Below are positions 1 through 3,715 of a stretch of 8,991 nt of DNA, piece after piece. Position numbers and translations under genes: made by a program. How positions within the stretch are numbered: position 1 is the stretch's first letter; the number at the start of each line of letters is the position of its first letter. Below the pieces are notes generated by a model that saw only the letters and a program-made list of their open reading frames with translations, ran no database searches and had not been told where the DNA came from. Origin of the DNA: Candidatus Falkowiibacteriota bacterium (lineage in GTDB: Bacteria; Patescibacteriota; Patescibacteriia; JACRDY01); the NCBI GenBank assembly GCA_016218485.1, contig JACRDY010000035.1, positions 1 to 8,991 on the forward strand. The letters are read 5' to 3'.

Positions 1-42
1 ACAAAGCTGTGTGACAACTGCTTTAAGCTTTTTGAAGATTAA
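1..42 (+). CDS. 3' end of an upstream CDS, zinc-ribbon-like tail
   Basis: The window opens inside a reading frame that ends at TAA (40-42). The 13 visible residues are TKLCDNCFKLFED. The CxxC pair close to the C-terminus resembles the tail of the zinc-ribbon protein at 6337-7986 (YCEECYQKEIY), so a zinc-binding C-terminus is plausible. A terminator follows 26 bases later, which supports a real gene end. Too little is visible to name a family. Confidence 0.55.
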   Translation, partial: TKLCDNCFKLFED

Positions 43-67
43 GAGCTTCATAGACTTAGACAGTTCT

Positions 68-95
68 AAAAAGACACCTTAGGGTGTCTTTTTTA
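68..95 (+). terminator. Rho-independent terminator, potentially bidirectional
   Basis: AAAGACACC (70-78) pairs with GGTGTCTTT (83-91) around a TTAG loop, and the T-run continues to 94. An A-run precedes the stem, so it could also stop transcription arriving on the minus strand. It ends the gene at 1-42. Confidence 0.85.
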
Positions 96-96
96 G

Positions 97-370
97 TATA
101 TCAAGTTTTAGTTAATTGGGGGAGTTTCGTAATTCACAGCTTGAGAGATGTGTCTGCCTCGCACAACGGGGGCGGTTTACTAACCTCTCACACACTTTAG
201 GGCGCGAATGTATCGTTTTCCGGCTTTCGGCACGCGATCGTAACTGGGGTTACGCAGTAGTGGTACGTTCGCTACGGGACTCCAGCTCCACCGCTGACAA
301 CGGCACAGGATGTGCCAACCAACAATCCATGCAATCAGCGCAAAAAGGGCGTCACAGACGTCCTTTTGTT
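97..370 (+). ncRNA. Candidate structured RNA gene, identity unknown
   Basis: This stretch lies between two intrinsic terminators and has no convincing protein: the 86-codon frame through it shows no recognisable domain. It contains a chain of short hairpins: CGTAAC-TGGG-GTTACG near 238-254, GGCAC-AGGAT-GTGCC near 302-316, and a longer imperfect stem CAGTAGTGG / CCACCGCTG near 256-297. Both strands would end in a terminator, so the strand is uncertain; plus is chosen because the 342-370 hairpin is followed by a U-rich tract. The motif CCAGCTCCACC near 281-291 resembles a tmRNA 3' end. However, I find no matching 5' acceptor, no tag ending in LAA, and the length is short. RNase P, SRP and 6S consensus motifs were looked for and not found. 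Confidence 0.35.
342..370 (+). terminator. Rho-independent terminator
   Basis: AAAAGGGCGTC (343-353) pairs with GACGTCCTTTT (357-367) around ACA, 11 pairs with one G-T. T-runs are present on both sides, so it may work in both directions. It closes the 97-370 region. Confidence 0.75.
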
Positions 371-467
371 CATTAAAACATAAAAACACGAGAACATTAA
401 AACAACAGAGTGAAAGCAAAAATCAAGAACTGTTTTAATGTTTTAATGATGTTCTTGTGTTTTAATG
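371..467. repeat. AT-rich inverted-repeat element, copy 1
   Basis: A 97-bp element starts with CATTAAAACA and ends with its complement TGTTTTAATG. The arms are built from units CATTAAAACA and AGAACATTAAAACA, imperfectly inverted. A second copy with the same arm units but a different central loop lies at 2341-2448. The two copies bracket the whole tRNA block. No ORF is inside, so it resembles a non-autonomous palindromic repeat. Confidence 0.8.
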
Positions 468-762
468 GTTGATGTTGCCCACCTCGGACGAAGCGGGGGG
501 AGTGAGCGAGAGGGGGTGGGAGCCGTATTAGCCTAGCCAAAGCTCCGGCAACCTCACCTGTCCTCTCTGATGGTTTGGAGAGGAACGGGCTATTCCCTCT
601 CTTTTGCTCAACCACTGACTAACATTCTAACAGAGCGGGCTAAAAGATAAACAACAATAGGCAGTGAAATTAAGAGCTATGCCTTTGAACAGATACTTCC
701 CAGGTACTGCACCAATACTCCCCGACCTGACTTCATCAATACTTCCCAGTGGAAAATCTAAC
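468..762. other. Unassigned intergenic stretch with local inverted repeats
   Basis: I see no supported gene here. Structure includes GTTGCC (474-479) with GGCAAC (547-552) around a 67-base GC-rich loop. CCTCTC / GAGAGG arms occur three times alternately near 560-600. ATACTTCCCAG occurs twice (about 685 and 739) with a degenerate copy between. AGTGAAATTAAGAGC near 664 faintly recalls the 5S rRNA loop region, but the rest of a 5S rRNA is absent. The stretch could hold a decayed structured RNA on the minus strand, downstream of the Val tRNA unit. Confidence 0.4.
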
Positions 763-789
763 AAAAAACACCTTTTCTAAGGTGCTTTT
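763..789 (-). terminator. Terminator of the decayed tRNA-Val copy
   Basis: On the minus strand CACCTT-AGAA-AAGGTG is followed by TTTTTT, directly after the CCA end of the Val-like copy at 790-853. The same order (Val sequence, CCA, hairpin, T-run) is seen for the intact tRNA-Val, which suggests a duplicated tRNA-plus-terminator unit. Confidence 0.75.
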
Positions 790-853
790 TGGTGGACGCA
801 GCCCCGCATTGTGCGGGGCGACCTCTGCAATGTTGTAGCGCGGTAATCGGCTG
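790..853 (-). pseudogene. Degenerate tRNA-Val copy with replaced T-arm
   Basis: Read on the minus strand, the 3' part (TTGCAGAGGTC, then TGCGTCCACCA) is identical to the intact tRNA-Val(CAC) at 891-967. The D-arm region is recognisable but diverged (CAGCCGATTACCGCGCT against CAGCTGGTTAGAGCGCT). The anticodon loop is changed and the 5' acceptor strand is missing. The 17-base T-arm has been exchanged for a 19-base hairpin, GCCCCGC-ACAAT-GCGGGGC (802-820), while both flanks are kept exactly. It cannot fold as a standard tRNA, so it is called a pseudogene. The precise T-arm swap is unusual. Confidence 0.75.
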
Positions 854-860
854 AAGAAAA

Positions 861-886
861 CAAAAAATACCCTAAAGTCAGGGTAT
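861..886 (-). terminator. Terminator of tRNA-Val(CAC)
   Basis: On the minus strand ATACCCT (886-880) pairs with AGGGTAT (873-867), followed by TTTTTG. It begins five bases after the encoded CCA of tRNA-Val. Confidence 0.85.
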
Positions 887-890
887 CTTC

Positions 891-967
891 TGGTGGACGC
901 AGGAGGACTTGAACCTCCGACCTCTGCAATGTGAATGCAGCGCTCTAACCAGCTGAGCTATGCGTCC
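891..967 (-). tRNA. tRNA-Val (anticodon CAC)
   Basis: Complete cloverleaf on the minus strand. The acceptor GGACGCA pairs with TGCGTCC and the D-stem is GCTC/GAGC. The anticodon arm CTGCA-TTCACAT-TGCAG gives anticodon CAC, reading the valine codon GTG. The T-arm is GGAGG-TTCAAGT-CCTCC. The discriminator is A, and CCA is encoded (893-891), unlike the other tRNAs here. A terminator follows. A decayed duplicate with its own terminator lies immediately downstream. Confidence 0.96.
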
Positions 968-972
968 GAATG

Positions 973-1036
973 AGTAACTAGTAATCAGTAACTGGTAACT
1001 GGCGTCCTAGTTACTAGTTACTGATTACTAGTTACT
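973..1036. repeat. Perfect 21-bp inverted repeat
   Basis: Bases 973-993 and 1016-1036 are exact reverse complements built from TAACTAGTAATCAGTAAC-like units. The 22-base spacer itself extends the stem (GTAACT / AGTTAC) and carries GCGTCC at its tip. That is the complement of the first six bases of tRNA-Val. It lies between the tRNA-Val 5' end and the DUF5654 gene, with a further partial unit to 1050. Confidence 0.85.
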
Positions 1037-1053
1037 GCTTACTGATTACCAGC

Positions 1054-1305
1054 CTATTTGCTTAATTTAGCCAAATAACGACCAATCACCACCACTAATA
1101 GGGTCAAGATAATGGCGTAAATAAATTCTGCCAGCAACGAAGAAACTGCGAAAGGAAAAATGAAATTGATTAATGCCTTGATCGCCTCATTCCAGGCCAG
1201 GCCGGTAACAAAGCCAAACCCGGCTAGAATATAACCGAGCGTTTGTTTTTCCACCGCCTTTTTTAAACCATCCTCATTTTTTGGCTTATTTTCAATATTT
1301 TCCAT
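1054..1305 (-). CDS. DUF5654-like small membrane protein
   Basis: This is an 83-residue protein with a charged N-terminus (MENIENKPKNEDGLKKAVEK). A first hydrophobic segment covers about residues 23-38 and contains FGFVTGLAWNEAIKALI. A second runs from about 45 to 77 through FPFAVSSLLAEFIYAIILTLLVVVIG and may be one long or two short helices. The phrase GLAWNEAIKALI matches what I know of DUF5654, an uncharacterised two-helix membrane family frequent in CPR bacteria. Function is unknown. No Shine-Dalgarno precedes the ATG; the 13 bases upstream are A/T-rich. It sits between tRNA-Ala and tRNA-Val on the same strand, so it could share their transcript. The family call is from memory of the motif. 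Confidence 0.8.
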   Translation of the reverse strand: MENIENKPKNEDGLKKAVEKQTLGYILAGFGFVTGLAWNEAIKALINFIFPFAVSSLLAEFIYAIILTLLVVVIGRYLAKLSK

Positions 1306-1459
1306 ATTTTTTTAAACTACTATTTTTGCAAAACCACTCTCTCCCCTGTTCATCATGAATACTTTTCCGGTCATTAAATTTAACCACGAATAAAGACTCG
1401 GAAAAGGGGAGACCCTGTAAATTTTTTGCCTGCCATCGCCATTGGACCTAGGGAGAATC

Positions 1460-1516
1460 GCCAGCTCATCGGCAAAGCCGTGAGCTGATCCGCTCAAGTC
1501 CAAAGGACTATGAGCG
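1460..1516 (-). repeat. 57-bp double-hairpin element in the T-loop of outer tRNA 1
   Basis: It is inserted exactly between TTC and GATT of the T-loop. It begins CGCTCATAG and ends GATGAGCTGGC. It folds as two hairpins: CGCTCA-AGTCC / GGACT-TGAGCG around TTT, and AGCTCA-CGGC / GCCG-TGAGCT around TTT. A sister copy of identical length and position is at 1901-1957. Confidence 0.8.
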
Positions 1517-1529
1517 GAACTCCCGCCTC

Positions 1530-1634
1530 CGTCCCGCACTTTTTTGGACCCGAGGGGAATCGAACCCCTTACCTCTGCAATGCGAATGCAGCGCTCTACC
1601 AGATGAGCTACGGGCCCCCTAAAAGTGCGGGACG
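1530..1634. repeat. 14-bp perfect inverted repeat around tRNA-Ala(CGC)
   Basis: CGTCCCGCACTTTT (1530-1543) and AAAAGTGCGGGACG (1621-1634) are exact reverse complements. The intact tRNA-Ala lies between them, and the pair marks the ends of the insert in the anticodon loop of the outer Ala-like tRNA. The A/T tail next to the tRNA may also serve as its terminator: on the minus strand the tRNA is followed by A-rich, not T-rich, sequence, so this is weak. Confidence 0.85.
1545..1617 (-). tRNA. tRNA-Ala (anticodon CGC), inner tRNA
   Basis: Complete cloverleaf on the minus strand. The acceptor GGGCCCG pairs with CGGGTCC and includes G3-U70, the alanine identity pair. The D-stem is GCTC/GAGC. The anticodon arm CTGCA-TTCGCAT-TGCAG gives anticodon CGC, reading GCG. 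The T-arm is AGGGG-TTCGATT-CCCCT and the discriminator is A. CCA is not encoded, so it must be added after transcription. It is enclosed by a 14-bp perfect inverted repeat inside the interrupted tRNA at 1443-1666. Confidence 0.95.
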
Positions 1635-1711
1635 AATGCGATGTCATACCACTAGACCATAGGCCCAAAGGTAATGGCAGGCAGATATTTAAAGCACTAA
1701 AGCCTTGATTA

Positions 1712-1857
1712 AGCTGCAAACCCCCTCCTTTCCTCCCCCTTATGAATAAGGGGGAGAGACCGGCTCGTCCGGCCAAGGTGGTAAGTCCCGTCTCCTCTCC
1801 TTGCAAGGTTCGCCGAAGGCGACCGAAGTAAGGGGAGGGACAGGGTGGGGTTGAGCT
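1712..1857. repeat. Large GC-rich composite palindrome
   Basis: The outer arms are AGCTGCAAACCCCC on the left and GGGTGGGGTTGAGCT on the right. Nested inside are CCCCCTTATGAATAAGGGGG (1736-1755), CCGGCTCGTCCGG and a CCTT...AAGG arm pair around an 1801-1833 loop. It has no ORF with protein-like composition and fills the gap between two interrupted tRNAs. Composites of this type are common intergenic repeats in CPR genomes, from general knowledge. Confidence 0.7.
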
Positions 1858-1900
1858 AAATCAACAAAATTAAACAAATTATCCGCCCGCGGAGGGAGTC

Positions 1901-1957
1901 GTCAGCTCATCGGCTCTGCCGAGAGCGGATCCGCTCAAACCTGAAAGGCTATGAGCG
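1901..1957 (-). repeat. 57-bp double-hairpin element in the T-loop of outer tRNA 2
   Basis: Same length and insertion point (after TTC, before GACT) as the element at 1460-1516. It begins CGCTCATAG and ends GATGAGCTGAC. The first hairpin has AGCCT/AGGTT where the sister copy has AGTCC/GGACT: sequence changed, pairing kept. It also contains the perfect palindrome GAGCGGATCCGCTC. Confidence 0.8.
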
Positions 1958-1995
1958 GAAACCCCCAATCATTTCCTTAGGACGGAACCGCTCTA

Positions 1996-2105
1996 TCGTG
2001 CCCGCCAAGGCCTACGCCCCCGCTAGGAATTGAACCTAAATTTAGGGCTTAGGAGTCCCTCGTTCTATCCTTTGAACTACGGGGGCCTAGGCGTTGGCAG
2101 GCGGG
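1996..2105 (-). repeat. Palindromic insert in the D-loop, carrying tRNA-Arg(CCT)
   Basis: The left arm CCCGCCTGCCAACGCCTAG (2105-2087) and right arm GTAGGCCTTGGCGGGCA (2015-1999) flank the inner tRNA; the G at 2015 is also its discriminator base. GCCAACGCCTA and TAGGCCTTGGC pair at 10 of 11 positions. GA is present at both junctions (2107-2106 and 1997-1996), so a 2-bp target duplication or slippage is possible. The same arms surround the inner tRNA at 2164-2235. Confidence 0.8.
2015..2086 (-). tRNA. tRNA-Arg (anticodon CCT), inner tRNA
   Basis: Complete on the minus strand. The acceptor GCCCCCG pairs with CGGGGGC and the D-stem is GTTC/GAAC. The anticodon arm AGGGA-CTCCTAA-GCCCT gives anticodon CCT, reading AGG, with an A31-G39 mismatch. 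The T-arm is TTAGG-TTCAATT-CCTAG and the discriminator is G. CCA is not encoded. Its overall look matches known bacterial tRNA-Arg(CCT). It lies at the tip of a palindrome inside another tRNA-Arg(CCT) that is interrupted. Confidence 0.93.
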
Positions 2106-2145
2106 TCCATTGAGCTACGCGGGCAAAACGCCCTCATGAGGACTC

Positions 2146-2254
2146 CCTGCCCGCCAAGGCCTACGCCCTCATGAGGACTCGAACCTCAGTTACCAGATCC
2201 GGAATCTGGTGTCCTATCCACTGAACGATGAGGGCCTAGGCGTTGGCAGGCAGG
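2146..2254 (-). repeat. Palindromic insert carrying tRNA-Arg(CCG)
   Basis: The arms CCTGCCTGCCAACGCCTAG (2254-2236) and GTAGGCCTTGGCGGGCAG (2164-2147) are nearly identical to the arms around tRNA-Arg(CCT). The intact tRNA takes the place of the hairpin tip. The insert runs from the anticodon loop of the outer tRNA to its T-loop. Confidence 0.75.
2164..2235 (-). tRNA. tRNA-Arg (anticodon CCG), inner tRNA
   Basis: Complete cloverleaf on the minus strand. The acceptor GCCCTCA pairs with TGAGGGC and the D-stem is GTTC/GGAC. The anticodon arm CCAGA-TTCCGGA-TCTGG gives anticodon CCG, reading CGG. The T-arm is TGAGG-TTCGAGT-CCTCA and the discriminator is G. CCA is not encoded. Short 5' and 3' fragments identical to its own ends lie on both sides and belong to the interrupted outer tRNA. 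Confidence 0.95.
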
Positions 2255-2271
2255 CGTAATCTGCTGTCCTA

Positions 2272-2315
2272 CTTGCCCGCCATAGCCTAAGGCTTCAGGC
2301 CTTGGCGCAGGCGGG
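2272..2315 (-). repeat. 44-bp hairpin insert in the D-loop of outer tRNA 3
   Basis: It begins CCCGCCTGCGCCAAGG directly after ...AGTGGA, the same D-loop point as in outer tRNA 2. CCCGCC pairs with GGCGGG, and GCC-AAGGC pairs with GCCTT-A-GGC around CTGAA. This is the 'empty' form of the palindrome family, with no tRNA at its tip. Confidence 0.75.
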
Positions 2316-2340
2316 TCCACTGAACGATGAGGGCAAAAAT

Positions 2341-2448
2341 CATTAAAACATTAAAACACAAGAACATAAAAACAAGAGAAGTTAAAACGATAGCAGTACA
2401 GTAAAATCAGGAATTGTTTTAATGTTCTTGTGTTTTAATGTTTTAATG
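2341..2448. repeat. AT-rich inverted-repeat element, copy 2
   Basis: Bases 2341-2374 and 2415-2448 are reverse complements at 33 of 34 positions, made of CATTAAAACA and ACAAGAACAT units. The 40-base loop differs from copy 1 (371-467). It starts six bases beyond the 5' end of the last interrupted tRNA, so it may hold or replace that array's promoter region. Confidence 0.85.
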
Positions 2449-2575
2449 TTCTACGTGGAACAAACCTTAAAATTTTAGACGGAAAATTAACTTTTTATTT
2501 AAATTTAGATAAAATATAGCGTCGCAAAATATATTTACCTAAAAATAAAGAGGTTATGAAGAAAATTTTGTTTTT

Positions 2576-2603
2576 TTGTCAAAGCAGCAAATGGTGATAT
2601 AAT
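2576..2603 (+). promoter_or_regulatory. rmuC promoter
   Basis: TTGTCA (2576-2581), a 16-bp spacer and TATAAT (2598-2603), upstream of the rmuC ATG. The predicted start near 2610 leaves about 25 bases of leader without a Shine-Dalgarno sequence. Confidence 0.75.
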
Positions 2604-2634
2604 TCTAGCTGAAATCTGACTTAAAATCAATCCT

Positions 2635-3711
2635 ATGGAAACGCTCGTAATTATCTTGATTATTATCCTCCTGGCTGGCCTGGGAGTAATGGCTTATTTT
2701 TTATCTAAAAAAAGCCAAAATAATGCCCCGGGGCCTGATCACGGCAGCCTGCTCTTGATCCAAAACCAGCTCAATGAGTTGACCCGGACGATTGATAGCA
2801 AAATCGGCGAATCGTCAAAAATGATGCACCAGTCAGTCACCACCCAGTTTAGCGAATCGCAAAAATTAATTAAAGAGATCACCCAGGAGCTGTCGCAGGT
2901 CAAAGAGACCGGCAAGCGCGTGGAAACATTCGCCGACCAGCTCCAGAATCTGCAGGATATTCTCAAGAACCCGAAACAGCGCGGCGTGCTCGGCGAATAT
3001 TATCTGGAGACGGTCTTAAAAAACGTTCTGCCACCCGGCAGCTACGAGATGCAATACCAGCTCGGTAAAGACGAGGGCGGCAAAGACCTGATCCCGGACG
3101 CGGTCGTCTTTGTCAAGGATAAAATTATTCCGATTGACTCCAAGTTTTCTCTGGAGAATTACAACCGCATCATGGACGAGAAAGATCCGGCGGAAAAAGT
3201 TCGCCTGGAAAAAATCTTTGTCAGCGATCTCAAAGAACGGATTGCGGAAACTGCCCAGTACATTCAGCCGAGCAAAGGCACCATGGACTTCGCCTTTATG
3301 TTTATCCCGCACGAGGCGATTTACTACGATTTGATTATTAATAAAATCGGGGCGCTCAAAGAAGACACCGAGAGTCTGATACAACGCGCCGCCTCAAAGT
3401 ATAAGGTAATTATTGTTTCACCGACGTCGTTCTTAGCCTACTTACAAACCGTGCTGCAGGGGCTCAAAGCCATGCAAATAGAGGAGCAGGCTAAAGATAT
3501 TGTCAAACGAGTCGGCGACCTGACCGTGCACCTTAAGAAATACGCCGAGAAATACGACAAACTCGGCCGCTCGCTGGCGACGGTAGTCAACCAGTATGAC
3601 GACGGCGCCACCGAATTCAAAAAAATTGACAAGGACGTTATCCGCATCAATGGCGAAGAGGGGAGCGTCGGCTACGAGCCGCTGCGGATAGAAAAGCCGA
3701 AAGGGGAATAA
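2635..3711 (+). CDS. rmuC: RmuC family DNA recombination protein
   Basis: A 358-residue protein. Residues 3-23 form an N-terminal membrane anchor (LVIILIIILLAGLGVMAYFL). A coiled-coil region rich in Q, E and K follows (about 40-110), then the RmuC domain (about 112-340) starting at KQRGVLGEYYLETVLKNVLP. RmuC proteins are thought to be nuclease-like factors that limit recombination at inverted repeats. The nuclease-fold signature is visible as E121, D155 (LIPDAVV) and D168-x-K170 (PIDSKF). It is shorter than E. coli RmuC (about 475 residues), mostly in the coiled coil. It has its own promoter and no operon partner. A role linked to inverted repeats is striking next to such a palindrome-rich region, but that link is only inference. 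Confidence 0.93.
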   Translation: METLVIILIIILLAGLGVMAYFLSKKSQNNAPGPDHGSLLLIQNQLNELTRTIDSKIGESSKMMHQSVTTQFSESQKLIKEITQELSQVKETGKRVETFADQLQNLQDILKNPKQRGVLGEYYLETVLKNVLPPGSYEMQYQLGKDEGGKDLIPDAVVFVKDKIIPIDSKFSLENYNRIMDEKDPAEKVRLEKIFVSDLKERIAETAQYIQPSKGTMDFAFMFIPHEAIYYDLIINKIGALKEDTESLIQRAASKYKVIIVSPTSFLAYLQTVLQGLKAMQIEEQAKDIVKRVGDLTVHLKKYAEKYDKLGRSLATVVNQYDDGATEFKKIDKDVIRINGEEGSVGYEPLRIEKPKGE

Positions 3712-3715
3712 TACA

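Larger units (their letters stand above)
1443..1666 (-). pseudogene. Interrupted Ala-like tRNA (outer tRNA 1)
   Basis: Minus-strand pieces align to one tRNA. The 5' piece (1666-1634) has acceptor GGGCCTA, T8, D-arm GTCTAGTGGTATGAC and the 5' anticodon stem TCGCA, ending at TTC (position 34). A middle piece (1530-1517) carries GGAGGC, T-stem GGGAG and TTC. A 3' piece (1459-1443) has GATT, CTCCC, acceptor TAGGTCC and discriminator A. Two inserts separate them: one in the anticodon loop carrying the intact tRNA-Ala, and a 57-bp one in the T-loop. Acceptor and T-stem pair fully and include G3-U70, the alanine identity pair. The 3' half of the anticodon stem is missing, so a functional product is unlikely without further rearrangement. 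The anticodon cannot be read. Confidence 0.65.
1427..1683. repeat. Inverted repeat bracketing the outer Ala-like tRNA
   Basis: TGCCTGCCATCGCCATTGG (1427-1445) and CCAAAGGTAATGGCAGGCA (1665-1683) are reverse complements at 16 of 19 positions. They overlap the ends of the interrupted tRNA at 1443-1666, so that tRNA sits at the tip of this palindrome. The same layout (palindrome arm, tRNA, palindrome arm) is seen one level deeper around the inner tRNAs. Confidence 0.7.
1884..2124 (-). pseudogene. Interrupted tRNA-Arg(CCT) (outer tRNA 2)
   Basis: Three minus-strand pieces rebuild an almost perfect tRNA. 2124-2106 is GCCCGCGTAGCTCAATGGA (acceptor to D-loop position 20). 1995-1958 runs TAGAGCG, GTTCC, GTCCTAA, GGAAA, TGATT, GGGGG, TTTC. 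1900-1884 is GACTCCCTCCGCGGGC plus discriminator G. Joined, they give a 7-bp acceptor GCCCGCG/CGCGGGC, D-stem GCTC/GAGC, anticodon CCT with T33, an anticodon stem with one mismatch (27-43), T-stem GGGGG/CCCTC, and one extra T in the T-loop. The D-loop insert holds intact tRNA-Arg(CCT), the same anticodon. The T-loop insert is the 57-bp element. It is listed as a pseudogene because no splicing system is evident. The kept structure means precise excision or recent insertion must be considered. Confidence 0.75.
2129..2334 (-). pseudogene. Interrupted tRNA-Arg, anticodon probably ACG (outer tRNA 3)
   Basis: Minus-strand pieces are as follows. 2334-2316 is GCCCTCATCGTTCAGTGGA, identical to the first 19 bases of the inner tRNA-Arg(CCG). 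2271-2255 is TAGGACAGCAGATTACG, giving T33 and anticodon ACG. 2145-2129 is GAGTCCTCATGAGGGC plus discriminator G, identical to the inner tRNA 3' end. A 44-bp hairpin insert splits the D-loop at position 20. A second insert, holding intact tRNA-Arg(CCG), replaces everything from position 37 to the T-loop. The anticodon 3' stem, variable loop and T-stem 5' strand are missing, so it is probably dead. It is separated from outer tRNA 2 by only GTTTT. Confidence 0.7.

Noticed and set aside
104..300. tmRNA on the plus strand
   Set aside because: The 3' CCAGCTCCACC is tmRNA-like, but the 5' GGGGGAG strand does not pair with it, there is no tag frame ending in LAA, and the span is too short.
655..760. 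5S rRNA
   Set aside because: Only a short phrase (AGTGAAATTAAGAGC) resembles the 5S core; the 5' half, the CCGAAC motif and a closing stem are absent.
1312..1806. 164-codon frame on the minus strand
   Set aside because: It runs through tRNA-Ala, its inverted repeat and other palindromes; composition is not protein-like.
1884..2334. Group I introns in the tRNA-Arg genes
   Set aside because: Inserts are 44-110 bp, made of simple hairpins or a tRNA, lie in D- and T-loops as well as the anticodon loop, and show no group I core.
1443..2334. Integrated phage or ICE attachment sites in tRNA genes
   Set aside because: No integrase or other mobile-element gene is in the window, and the inserts are far too small.
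371..2448. CRISPR array
   Set aside because: Repeats are palindromes of different families at irregular spacing, not direct repeats with unique spacers of uniform length.
3016..3384. Antisense frame inside rmuC
   Set aside because: It is a shadow of the rmuC codons, with no promoter or start signal and no family resemblance.
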